Source: Candidatus Methanophagaceae archaeon (GTDB lineage: Archaea; Halobacteriota; Syntropharchaeia; Alkanophagales; Methanospirareceae). Taken from it: a stretch of DNA of 40,315 bases. Location of the stretch: the NCBI GenBank assembly GCA_003194435.1, contig PQXC01000015.1, positions 1-40,315 on the forward strand, read 5' to 3'. The notes below the pieces were generated by a model. That model made no database searches. It saw nothing but the letters and a program-made list of their open reading frames with translations, and was not told where the DNA came from. This document shows, piece after piece, positions 25,899-34,400 of this stretch (the stretch's first letter is position 1; every line of letters starts with the position of its first letter). The position numbers and the translations under genes are program-made.

Positions 25899-27077
25899 TC
25901 ACCTCGTGAAGGGTAAAGGGCTAACACTCGATTTAAGTAGTGCGAGGTGCTCCATAGCAGCATTGATTGCTGTCGCTCTCTTATCGCCGACGCCTATACA
26001 GGATGCTATTGGCTGTCCTGACCTGATAACCGTGCCTTTCGCGGGAATATCGGCGATACCACCGATACTGATACCGCCATCCAAGTCTCTCTTTACAACC
26101 ATATCCCGTTCGGCATAAAGAATGAGCTTTACTGCATACCTGTGCGTGGTGATTCGCTCTGGTAGTATGCTCTTTCTGACTGCTTTTATGGCGCCATCAA
26201 CGAGATTCAGCCCGGTAGAGAGTTCTACGGTGTCGAGACTGCCCTGAAAGCGCGGATTAACCTCTATCAGAAATGGTTGAGAGTCATCAGCGGAGATGAC
26301 GAAATCGAACCCGTTAGAACCTTTCAATCCGAATTTGAGCGTTAGGAACTCGGCAATCTCGCACATCTGCTCCGCTAATCGTGATACAGGATGAAATGGG
26401 GTGATGTTACCGCAATAGGAGAATGAGCCAGGTGCGTGTAGCGAGTCCAGACCGATTAACTGCTCATTTACTGCTACGGATACAACCTCCTTCCCCGTTG
26501 ATAGTGTAGAGACCGAGGCATGCCTGCCCCTGATATATTCCTGACATATAAAATCACAATTTGCAAATCGAGTTAGTTCCTTATCATTCCAGCAGAGTTT
26601 GTTCTTGGTACCGCCACCGCCATAAATCGGCTTCACCACCACCGGGTATCGCAGTTTTAGTTTCAGTCTCCCTTCTTTTTCTTTCAGCTCCTCAATGGCG
26701 CGTATGCAAGTGCACGTGTGGGGATGAGGAACGTTTAAGTCATCGAGCTGGGTAGCCAGCCAGGCTTTATTCGATACCCTCTTAACCGTATCAATGGGAT
26801 TACCCCATATCTTCGCCATGTCGCGTTTCTCGAATAAAAAGTTGGCATTCTCCATGCCTGAGCCGAGGATAATGCCGTCCATAGCGCCAATCTCGTGTGA
26901 GAGATTTGAGAGTGGTTCTAAAGGTATGTAGCGCTTAGCACATCGCCTTGTATCCACATCACCGAACGCATCGGCGGCATACATCTCGTAGCCCGCACGG
27001 GAACCGGAGCAAACGATATGCCTGACCGAATATCCCACCGCCAGTATCTTATCTCTATTCCTATTCTCAGCCATCAT
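25899..27077 (-). CDS. ATP-grasp family enzyme, uncharacterised (COG2232-like)
   Basis: The 392-residue protein begins with a Rossmann-like preATP-grasp part (ILAVGYSVRHIVCSGSRAGYEMYAADAFGDVDTRRC, recognisable by AGYEMYAADAFGDVD). It continues with ATP-grasp elements: RYPVVVKPIYGGGGTKN with the ATP-binding Lys and Gly loop, FICQEYIRG, and the metal ligands in GSNGFDFVIS and PFLIEVNPRFQGSLDTVE. This fits the archaeal group of predicted ATP-dependent carboligases (COG2232). It is distinct, as far as I can judge, from the tyramine-glutamate ligase MfnD. The substrate is unknown. Divergent from the SMC-like gene with a 50-bp spacer. Confidence 0.8.
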   Translation of the reverse strand: MMAENRNRDKILAVGYSVRHIVCSGSRAGYEMYAADAFGDVDTRRCAKRYIPLEPLSNLSHEIGAMDGIILGSGMENANFLFEKRDMAKIWGNPIDTVKRVSNKAWLATQLDDLNVPHPHTCTCIRAIEELKEKEGRLKLKLRYPVVVKPIYGGGGTKNKLCWNDKELTRFANCDFICQEYIRGRHASVSTLSTGKEVVSVAVNEQLIGLDSLHAPGSFSYCGNITPFHPVSRLAEQMCEIAEFLTLKFGLKGSNGFDFVISADDSQPFLIEVNPRFQGSLDTVELSTGLNLVDGAIKAVRKSILPERITTHRYAVKLILYAERDMVVKRDLDGGISIGGIADIPAKGTVIRSGQPIASCIGVGDKRATAINAAMEHLALLKSSVSPLPFTR

Positions 27078-27127
27078 TAAATCGTATTTTAATTGATTTA
27101 TGCTATTCTATATTTTGATTCATAGAA

Positions 27128-29032
27128 ATGTCCGGGAGGATCTGGCTGAAGGAGATCATACTGGAGAATTTTATGTCGTATGAATATGCGAGGATACCCC
27201 TCAAGCCCGGACTGAATTTGATCTCAGGACCCAATGGCGCGGGTAAATCCTCCATATTACTGGCGATTTCAGTAGCTCTGGGGCAGATATATACAGAAAG
27301 AAGCAGGCGATTGCGGGATCTGATAAGACGTGGCGAGGATATAGCGCGAATAACGCTCGTCTTTGATAACAGTCTCGGGGATGGAGATGGGAAGAGACCG
27401 ATCAGCTTCTCGGACAGTGATACCTTCATGCTCTCGCGATACCTGCGCAGGGATGGGAATTACTGGTGGGAAGCGGACTATAAACGAGTGAGCTACGAAG
27501 AGGTCAGCCGATTATTCAAAGAGTTCGGGCTCGACCCGAACAATATGCTGATAATAATGCATCAGAATACGATGGAGCAATTCAGCCTGACAACGCCGCA
27601 GGAGAAGTTGAAGCTTTTAGAGGATGCTGTTGGCTTCAGTGCGTATAGGGAGAGGGTGATAGAGGCGAAGAAGCGGCTGGAAAGTATCATCAGCGAGGAT
27701 GAGTCCATCTCAACACTCTTAGGGAAAGCGGAAGAGAGCCTGGGCTACTGGAAGGAGATGCATGATAAGTATTTAAAGCGTAAGGAGCTATCGGCGAGGG
27801 TGGAATGGTTGAAGCGGGAAGCGATATGGGCGCGGATATTAAAACAGGAGGCAGCATTGAAGGCGCTTCAAGAGCGACTGAAAATGAAGGAATCTGCGCT
27901 CGATGCGAATCGTAAGGAGACGGAGCGTACGGAAGAGGGCATAAAGAAGTGGCGTGATAAGCTCGATGCGTGGAAGACGAGCACGAAGGAGGCATTTTAC
28001 GAACTCCTGCACCTTGAGAAGGAAGCTACGAGCATTGAGGACCTGATTACACATCTGCAGGAGATAGAGGTGATATTTGGTGAGTTGGGCAGGCATGAGG
28101 AAGTGGAGCAGCAGCGGATGCGGGAGAAAGAGGCGGAACGCAGATTGGAGCAGTTAAAAGAAGAGATAATAAGAGCGCAGAGCGAACTCGGTGCACTCGA
28201 GCGGAGAATGGAGTTGAATATCGAGACATATATCAGCTATTGTGTAAAGGCTGAGGTTCTGAAGATCAAACGAGAGATGCTGGAGGGTGAGATAAAAGAG
28301 ATTAAAGGCGAGATTGAGAAGGTGAATCGGAAATTACTGGATATGGCACCGTTACGGAGGAAAGCGGGTGAGAGGATAGAGACGGAGCGTAAGCAGAGCG
28401 AGATAGAGCATGAGATCGAACTGATAACAACGAAGATAGAGGCTCTGGGTAAGATACCGGATGAGACGGAAGAGATATACACATCTTATGGTAAATTGTA
28501 TGAGGAATTGAAGGCGAAGGCGGAGATATTGAAAGCGAACAAGCGTGAGAGCCTGAAGGAGCTGGATTCGAGGACACGTGTCTGGCGAGAGGCGGTGTCC
28601 GGGCTACTTGACTCCGTGAATCGCTCTTTTCAGGAGATAATGTCATGTATAGGTGCGACGGGTATAGCGCGACTGGTGAATGCAGATGATATAGAGAATG
28701 CGGGACTGGAGCTCTATGTGGGCTTTCGGGGCTCACAGCCCGTCCTGTTTGATTACTACACGCAGAGTGGAGGGGAGAAGACCACCTCGATAATGGCTTT
28801 TCTGCTCGCTATACAGCAACTGATACGGTCACCTTTCAGGGCGGTGGACGAGTTCGATATACACATGGACCCGAGGAATCGCGAAGCGATATATAAGAGG
28901 ATGGTCACATCAATGAAGGATGCAGAATGCCTGTTGATAACTCCGAGCCAGCTTACGGTGAGCGATCCGAATGTGCACATAATAGTGGTGCAGAAGGCGC
29001 ATGGCAGATCGGAGATAAGGGAAGTGAAGTGA
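27128..29032 (+). CDS. SMC-like ATPase without a hinge (Smc5/6-like heads, Sph1-type)
   Basis: 634 residues: an N-terminal ABC half-head with ENFMSYE and Walker A GPNGAGKS (34-41), a Q-loop region IIMHQNTMEQF, then a charged coiled coil from about 190 to 480. The C-terminal half-head has signature SGGEKT (547-552) and Walker B PFRAVDEFDIHMD with Asp574/Glu575. The coil is too short for a full SMC arm pair and no hinge domain is apparent. The motifs SGGEKT and DEFDIHMD are nearest to Smc6-type heads. Similar proteins, such as the 71-kDa Sph1 of haloarchaea, are known. Probable role: DNA repair or chromosome organisation. Confidence 0.82.
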   Translation: MSGRIWLKEIILENFMSYEYARIPLKPGLNLISGPNGAGKSSILLAISVALGQIYTERSRRLRDLIRRGEDIARITLVFDNSLGDGDGKRPISFSDSDTFMLSRYLRRDGNYWWEADYKRVSYEEVSRLFKEFGLDPNNMLIIMHQNTMEQFSLTTPQEKLKLLEDAVGFSAYRERVIEAKKRLESIISEDESISTLLGKAEESLGYWKEMHDKYLKRKELSARVEWLKREAIWARILKQEAALKALQERLKMKESALDANRKETERTEEGIKKWRDKLDAWKTSTKEAFYELLHLEKEATSIEDLITHLQEIEVIFGELGRHEEVEQQRMREKEAERRLEQLKEEIIRAQSELGALERRMELNIETYISYCVKAEVLKIKREMLEGEIKEIKGEIEKVNRKLLDMAPLRRKAGERIETERKQSEIEHEIELITTKIEALGKIPDETEEIYTSYGKLYEELKAKAEILKANKRESLKELDSRTRVWREAVSGLLDSVNRSFQEIMSCIGATGIARLVNADDIENAGLELYVGFRGSQPVLFDYYTQSGGEKTTSIMAFLLAIQQLIRSPFRAVDEFDIHMDPRNREAIYKRMVTSMKDAECLLITPSQLTVSDPNVHIIVVQKAHGRSEIREVK

Positions 29033-29071
29033 GCTAAGGCAAGGTAAATAAGCTACTAAGCTACATCCTGC

Positions 29072-29863
29072 CTACCTGTTCCCGCTGGCTCTGGCTATGG
29101 ATATAGACCTCAGGAGCTGCTCGAAGGTGCTCCTCTTCGCTACTATATCCACCTTTGTGCCTGATTCTGCTATCGTTTCTGCGGTCAAATCGCCAATAGC
29201 GGCAATCTTTGCACTTCTCAACAGTGCGGATACGTCCTCACGCATATCGAACTTCGATGCGAGCTCAAGGAACATCTTGAATGTCAATGAGCTTGTGAAG
29301 ATGATATAATCAGGCTGATAATTGATGAGCTCAACGAGCAGTTTCCTTTCTGATTCGGAAGCTCTTATCTGTGGTTCATAGACCGCTATGTCAGTTACAT
29401 GCGCGCCGTTAGCCCGAAGGAACTCAATGATGTGTTTATTGCCTGCGGCGCTACGCAGGAATATAATTTTAGCACCCGCTTCTGCATGCGCTGCCAGTAG
29501 CTTCATAAGACCCTTTGTGCTGTATTCCTCGGGCATTAAAGAGACATGAACACCATATCTGCGGAGTTCATCACGTGTTACCGGACCGATGGCGCATACC
29601 TCAACGCTGGCGAGCTTTTCGCTCAGGTTGAATTTCCCATGTTCCGCAATGCTGAACGATTTTCGCACACCATTCAGGCTGGTGAAGACCACGATGTCCA
29701 CAGAATCGTCAAAGGCGCTCCTCAATTCCTCCAGCGACTCTCTACGCTCAACCAATTGAAATACCGGGAAGCCGAAGAATTCAAAGTTGTACTTCGCTGC
29801 TTCATCCTTCGAGCGCGCAATGAGATTCTCAGGTCGAAAAGCGGCTATTTTTAGCGCAGTCAT
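29072..29863 (-). CDS. hemD: Uroporphyrinogen-III synthase
   Basis: HemD closes hydroxymethylbilane to uroporphyrinogen III, the parent of sirohaem, cobamides and cofactor F430. The 263-residue protein shows the two-lobed pattern: VDIVVFTSLNGVRKSF, VCAIGPVTRDELRRYGV, PEEYSTKGLM, IIFLRSAAGNKHIIEFLRANGA, VYEP and the second lobe PDYIIFTSSLTFKMFL with KIAAIGDLTAETI. Sequence conservation in this family is low, but the order of these blocks is characteristic. Other tetrapyrrole genes are not in the window. Divergent from the SatD-family gene. Confidence 0.88.
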   Translation of the reverse strand: MTALKIAAFRPENLIARSKDEAAKYNFEFFGFPVFQLVERRESLEELRSAFDDSVDIVVFTSLNGVRKSFSIAEHGKFNLSEKLASVEVCAIGPVTRDELRRYGVHVSLMPEEYSTKGLMKLLAAHAEAGAKIIFLRSAAGNKHIIEFLRANGAHVTDIAVYEPQIRASESERKLLVELINYQPDYIIFTSSLTFKMFLELASKFDMREDVSALLRSAKIAAIGDLTAETIAESGTKVDIVAKRSTFEQLLRSISIARASGNR

Positions 29864-29879
29864 CTTATTTATATCTTAT

Positions 29880-29897
29880 TTTACAATAATTTGTAAA
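29880..29897. promoter_or_regulatory. Palindrome in the divergent hemD/satD promoter region
   Basis: TTTACAA-TAAT-TTGTAAA is a perfect 7-bp inverted repeat with a 4-bp spacer, 16 bp before the hemD ATG and 49 bp before the SatD-family ATG. It overlaps the place where a hemD TATA box would sit, as expected for a repressor site. On the plus strand GTTATAATTATATCC (29906-29920) is a likely TATA box for the SatD-family gene. Confidence 0.4.
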
Positions 29898-29946
29898 GAG
29901 TTATAGTTATAATTATATCCTAACCTTACTTACAAACTTTTCGAAA

Positions 29947-30660
29947 ATGTTTGAGATTAACATTAACAGGTATGTTGTTGTAAATGGCGATTTGAAGTCT
30001 TCGAGAAGGCTGAAGTACAGAGCAGAAGTACAGGAAGAATTAAAAACCGCTTTGAGAATGGTCAACAGAAGATTTGAAGAAGAGATACTCGCGAAATTTA
30101 TGGTTGTGGGCGGGGATAGTTTTCAAGGGATGCTCTCCTCACCGAAATATCTCTTCGATATTTATTATGCGTTTTTTGAAAACATCGGTCATCAGTTCTA
30201 TCTGGGAATTGGTGTTGGCGATATATCTACGAGTTTAAGCGAAAATGTTGGTGAGATAGACGGTGAGGCGTTTCATAAAGCATCTGAAGCGTTAGAACGT
30301 GCGAAGAAAGAAAGCATGTGGATTGTATTCAAAAGTGGGTGGGAACTTGACGCGATTATTACGTATTTAATGAACTTCATGGCAGATATGATGTGGAGCT
30401 GGACAAAGAGGCAGAAGGAGATTATCATGTATTTCAGGGAGCATGGGGAGAATAGAGAGGCGGTTATATCGGCGTCTAATAATTTTGGCGTTGGAGAAAG
30501 GAGCATATATAAGACATTGAGAACCGGGAAATATCGTTTATGTAGAGACGCAGAAAAAGCGTTGTTGGATTTGTTCAACCGAGAATGGTTCAAATCAGAG
30601 ATTGAACCAGAAACAGTTGATAGAAACGGGGCGGGTGATAAAAATGGTTTACACCTTTGA
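29947..30660 (+). CDS. SatD-family protein (palm-like N-terminus, C-terminal HTH)
   Basis: The 237-residue protein matches the bacterial SatD family. It has VVVNGDLKSSRRL at the start (Asp15), then FMVVGGDSFQGML (GGDSF at 55-59), then YLGIGVGDI and DGEAFHKASEALERAKKE (105-122). The order Asp strand, GGDxF hairpin, GIGV strand and a final ALxRAK helix is what one sees in GGDEF/palm nucleotidyl cyclases. I infer a divergent palm fold; activity is unproven. The C-terminus from about 153 (TKRQKEIIMYFREH, FGVGERSIYKTLRTG) is an HTH resembling sigma region 4. It overlaps the next gene by 17 bp. Base composition is AT-richer than in neighbouring housekeeping genes. Confidence 0.72.
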   Translation: MFEININRYVVVNGDLKSSRRLKYRAEVQEELKTALRMVNRRFEEEILAKFMVVGGDSFQGMLSSPKYLFDIYYAFFENIGHQFYLGIGVGDISTSLSENVGEIDGEAFHKASEALERAKKESMWIVFKSGWELDAIITYLMNFMADMMWSWTKRQKEIIMYFREHGENREAVISASNNFGVGERSIYKTLRTGKYRLCRDAEKALLDLFNREWFKSEIEPETVDRNGAGDKNGLHL

Positions 30661-30997
30661 AATCGCTATCGTCGTTTTTGCATATCTTGTTGTTATTATA
30701 GGTGGGTATCTCATCAGATTGATGCTCAGGAGATACGAAAAGGAAGTAGAAACCAGCGGCTTAAGGGGTGCGGGAATGGTTATAGGGATAGTCGAAAGGA
30801 TTATGGTTTTAACCTTTGTGTTGGTTGATCAATACACGGCGATAACGGTTATCTTTGCCGCCAAATCTATTGCAAGGTTCAATGAATTGAAGGACAGGAA
30901 AATGGCTGAGTACTATTTAATCGGGACACTTTCAAGCATAACCTTCGCATTACTTGCAGGTATCGTAGTCAGAGCGTTTTTGGTGGGTAAGGTATGA
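30644..30997 (+). CDS. Small integral membrane protein (DUF3307 C-terminal-like), SatD partner
   Basis: About 117 residues with three likely membrane segments: FEIAIVVFAYLVVIIGGYLI near the start, a middle stretch around MVIGIVERIMVLTFVLVDQYTAI, and SSITFALLAGIVVRAFLV at the end. The motif string GIVERIMVL, QYTAITVIFAAKSIARFNELKDR and AEYYLIGTLSS is what I recall from the C-terminal half of DUF3307 proteins, which in bacteria are encoded beside satD. The N-terminal membrane part of full DUF3307 is missing. The ATG overlaps the end of the SatD gene, so the two are cotranslated. An upstream start at 30602 is possible but less likely. Confidence 0.65.
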   Translation: MVYTFEIAIVVFAYLVVIIGGYLIRLMLRRYEKEVETSGLRGAGMVIGIVERIMVLTFVLVDQYTAITVIFAAKSIARFNELKDRKMAEYYLIGTLSSITFALLAGIVVRAFLVGKV

Positions 30998-31444
30998 AAG
31001 ATACATATACATGATATATTTTAAGAATTACATACGGATAAGAACCGAACCCGATGAAAGATGTTCTTTATACTTTATACGTGGGTATGTTCATATCTGC
31101 AAAGAGAAACTCCTTTCAGAATACTCTATGCATTCAATCGCAAAGAATTTATGGACAAATTATTTATATTAAATTATGTAAAAGTCCTTTGGACAGGTTG
31201 TTTGAGAAAGGGAATGGAGGAGGCGCAAAAGGAAGAAAGGAAGGAAAATCGAGGAAATGGGAGTTTCATCCAGAGGGATGTATATGTGCAATATTGCGGG
31301 TATAACACCAAAATGGAAGGATATACGCATTGCAGATATAATACAATACCAAATGGGAGTTATTTATGCAGTAATGCGGATATACCGAAGCTCGTGATGA
31401 ATATAATATCACTAGATAACACTTTGAAAACTTAAGGTAATGAC
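30998..31444 (+). other. 447-bp gap upstream of the Avs-like gene; promoter and possible decayed ORF
   Basis: No gene is convincing here. An open frame at 31061-31435 would encode 124 residues; its end is unusual (YCGYNTKMEGYTHCRYNT, then NGSYLCSNADIP), with regularly spaced Cys and Tyr. It shows no family I recognise, and its start has no ribosome binding site. Just before the large gene, ATATAATATC (31400-31409) is a plausible TATA box and AAGGT (31433-31437) a weak ribosome binding site. I see no attC-like structure on this side. Confidence 0.4.
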
Positions 31445-34400
31445 ATGTCAATAAACTGGCAAAATCTCAGACCGTGGAATGGTTCGCAAAACGCTGCTTT
31501 CGAGGAACTTTGCTGTCAGCTTGCTTCATACGAAAAAGCTCCACAAGATTCGATCTTTATTCGTAAAGCTCCTCCTGATGCAGGAGTAGAGTGTTATTGG
31601 AAATTGCCTAATGGTGATGAATGGGGATGGCAGGCTAAATTCTTCCTTTCGCCTCCAGATAACAATCAATGGGGTCAGTTGGATGAATCAGTAAAGAAGG
31701 CCCTTGAGAAACATCCTCGGCTTACTTCATATACAATTTGCCTTCCGATTGATCGACAAGATCCTCGTATCAAATCGCAAAAATGGTTTATGGACAAGTG
31801 GAATGAACATGTAAGGAAGTGGCAAGAGTGGGCTAGACGAAAGGGGATATCAATTGGATTCAAATATTGGGGAGAGCATGAAATTTGGGAACGTCTTAGT
31901 CGTGAAGAGCATCGTGGTAGACGTTTCTTTTGGTTTAACAAGGAACTTTTTAGCCAGCAATGGTTTGAAAATCGAATTGAGGAGGCAGTTGCCAATGTAG
32001 GTCCATGCTATACGGAATTAAATGTTGAGCTTCCTATTGCCCGTTTATTTGATGGTTTAGGCCGTACCCCTGATTTTTATACTCGGGTTAAGGATCTATG
32101 TGGGAAAATAAGGGCGACCTATAACAAGGCTCAGTCAAGGAGAGCCTTAGAGGTTGCTAAAGATGAGTTTGAATCTCTTCAGGAAGTCGTAAATCAAGTT
32201 CTATCAACTGCGGATAGTACTGAAAATGCAGAGATAGCTCTCATTGACTGGGAACGTATAGATAAATCAGCCCAAAAATGTATAAACTTGGCAAGGGATT
32301 ACATACAAAATGAATTGATAAGAAATGAATTGATAAGAAATCTTGTAAAGCTTAAAGATTTTGCTCTAAGCAAAGAGGCTCATTTATCCAACGTGCCAGC
32401 ACTTCTTCTAGTAGGTGGTCCAGGCACTGGAAAAACACACCTCTTTTGTGATGTTGCTAAACGAAGGATTCGTTCAGGTTTTCCAACGGTATTGTTATTA
32501 GGTGGGCACTTCAATAAAGATGAACCATGGTCACAAATAATTAAACTCCTCGGATTATCTTGCACCAAAGAAGAATTTTTGGGAGCACTTGAGGCAGCAG
32601 CTCAAGCACGGGGTATAAGGGCTCTTATTTTGATTGATGCTCTGGATGAAGGTGAGGGGAGGAATATATGGCATAAACATCTTGCTGGAATGCTAACAAC
32701 TCTGTCACGCTATCCATGGATCGGAATCGCAGTTAGCGTAGAAAGCTCTTATGAAAGTATGGTGATTCCAAAGCATCTAGTTCCAAATCGCTTGATAAAA
32801 AATACACATTATGGTTTTGCTGGTCATGAGTATCAAGCGACAAAAACATTTTTCGGCCGTTATGGTATTGTACGTCCGAGCATTCCTCGTTTGGTCCCAG
32901 AGTTTCAAAATCCTCTTTTCCTTAAATTGTTCTGTTTAGGATTAAACAATCGCGGCTTGACCAGGGTTCCACCGGGCCTTCGAGGGATCACCGCTGTTTT
33001 CAACTTCTTTGTTGAATCCATAAACGAAAAACTGTCAAAGCCAGAGTATCTCGACTTTGATCCTAAATCTCAGATTGTCCAAAAGGCAGTGGAGAAACTT
33101 GCAGAAGTCATGGCAGATAAGAGTAGCCGGTGGTTATCACGTGAAGAAGCTCAAGCTATCGTGAATGCCTTCCTACCCGGTAAAGGATATGAACGCTCAC
33201 TTTTCAGACACATGATCTCTGAAGGGCTTCTTGCCGAAGACAGATTTAGAGTTAGTGACCGAAAATGGTGTGAAGGTATACACTTCTCCTATGAGCGATT
33301 TGCAGACCACTTAATTGCGAAATACCTTTTAGATAAATATCTAGATCCAGAACACCCTTTAGATTCTTTTCAGCCGGATCAGCCTCTTGGTTCCTTGGTT
33401 AAAGATGAGCAGACATGCTGGCGAAATCGTGGTCTTATCGAGGCTTTTTCTATTCAGATTCCAGAGAGGATAAAAAAGGAACTGCCAGAACTTGCTCCTT
33501 ATTGTGCAGGCTATCGGCCAATCCGTGAGGCATTTGTTGAGAGTCTAATTTGGAGAGATCCAAAGGCAATTACTGGTGCGACTTTGAATTATCTAAAACA
33601 TATCATTAAATATCAAGATACTTATGAACAATTTCTAAATGCTTTGCTAACCGTTGCTTCAAATCCTGATCATCCTTTTAATGCTGATTTTCTCCACAAT
33701 AATCTGATGAAATTCGAACTCGCTGAGAGGGATGCAAGGTGGTCTATTTTCCTTCATTACCAATATGGAAAACAGGGAGCAGTTGACCGCCTTGTTGATT
33801 GGGCATGGTCTCCTGAGGACAAAAGCCATATTAACGATGAATCAATTCGGCTTTGCGCAATTGCATTAGCCTGGTTCTTAACGACTTCCAACCGCTATCT
33901 ACGAGATAGAGCCACGAAGGCTCTGGTTTCCCTTTTAACGAACCGCATTCATGTTTTGAGGCAAGTTATCCGTAAGTTTCTAAAGGTGAACGATCCCTAT
34001 GTTCTTGAGCGTTTGTTTGCCGTTGCCTATGGTTGTGCCATGCGGAGTATAGATAACAATGCCATTGCGGAGCTTGCAAAAGATGTTTATGAATGGATAT
34101 TCAAAGACGGCACCCCACCACCCCATATCCTACTTCGTGATTATGCAAGAGGGGTTATCGAATTGGCTTTACACCGTGGGATAAAATTGGACATTAATGT
34201 GGAAAAAATTAGACCGCCTTATAAAAGTGAGTGGCCCTCGTTTAAGATTCCAACGGAAGAGGAGTTGAAGAAATACGGTGAGTGGCAAGAAGGCATGCGT
34301 GATGAAGAACGGGCGCGAGTAGACCTGTATGATTCGGTTATGGGTTTTGAAGATTTTGCTCGATATATCATAGGAACTAACTCTGGACATTTTAATTGGT

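Noticed and set aside
31054-31305. 83-codon frame in the gap before the Avs-like gene
   Set aside because: It lacks a ribosome binding site, overlaps another equally weak frame and shows no family; treated as part of the unexplained gap.
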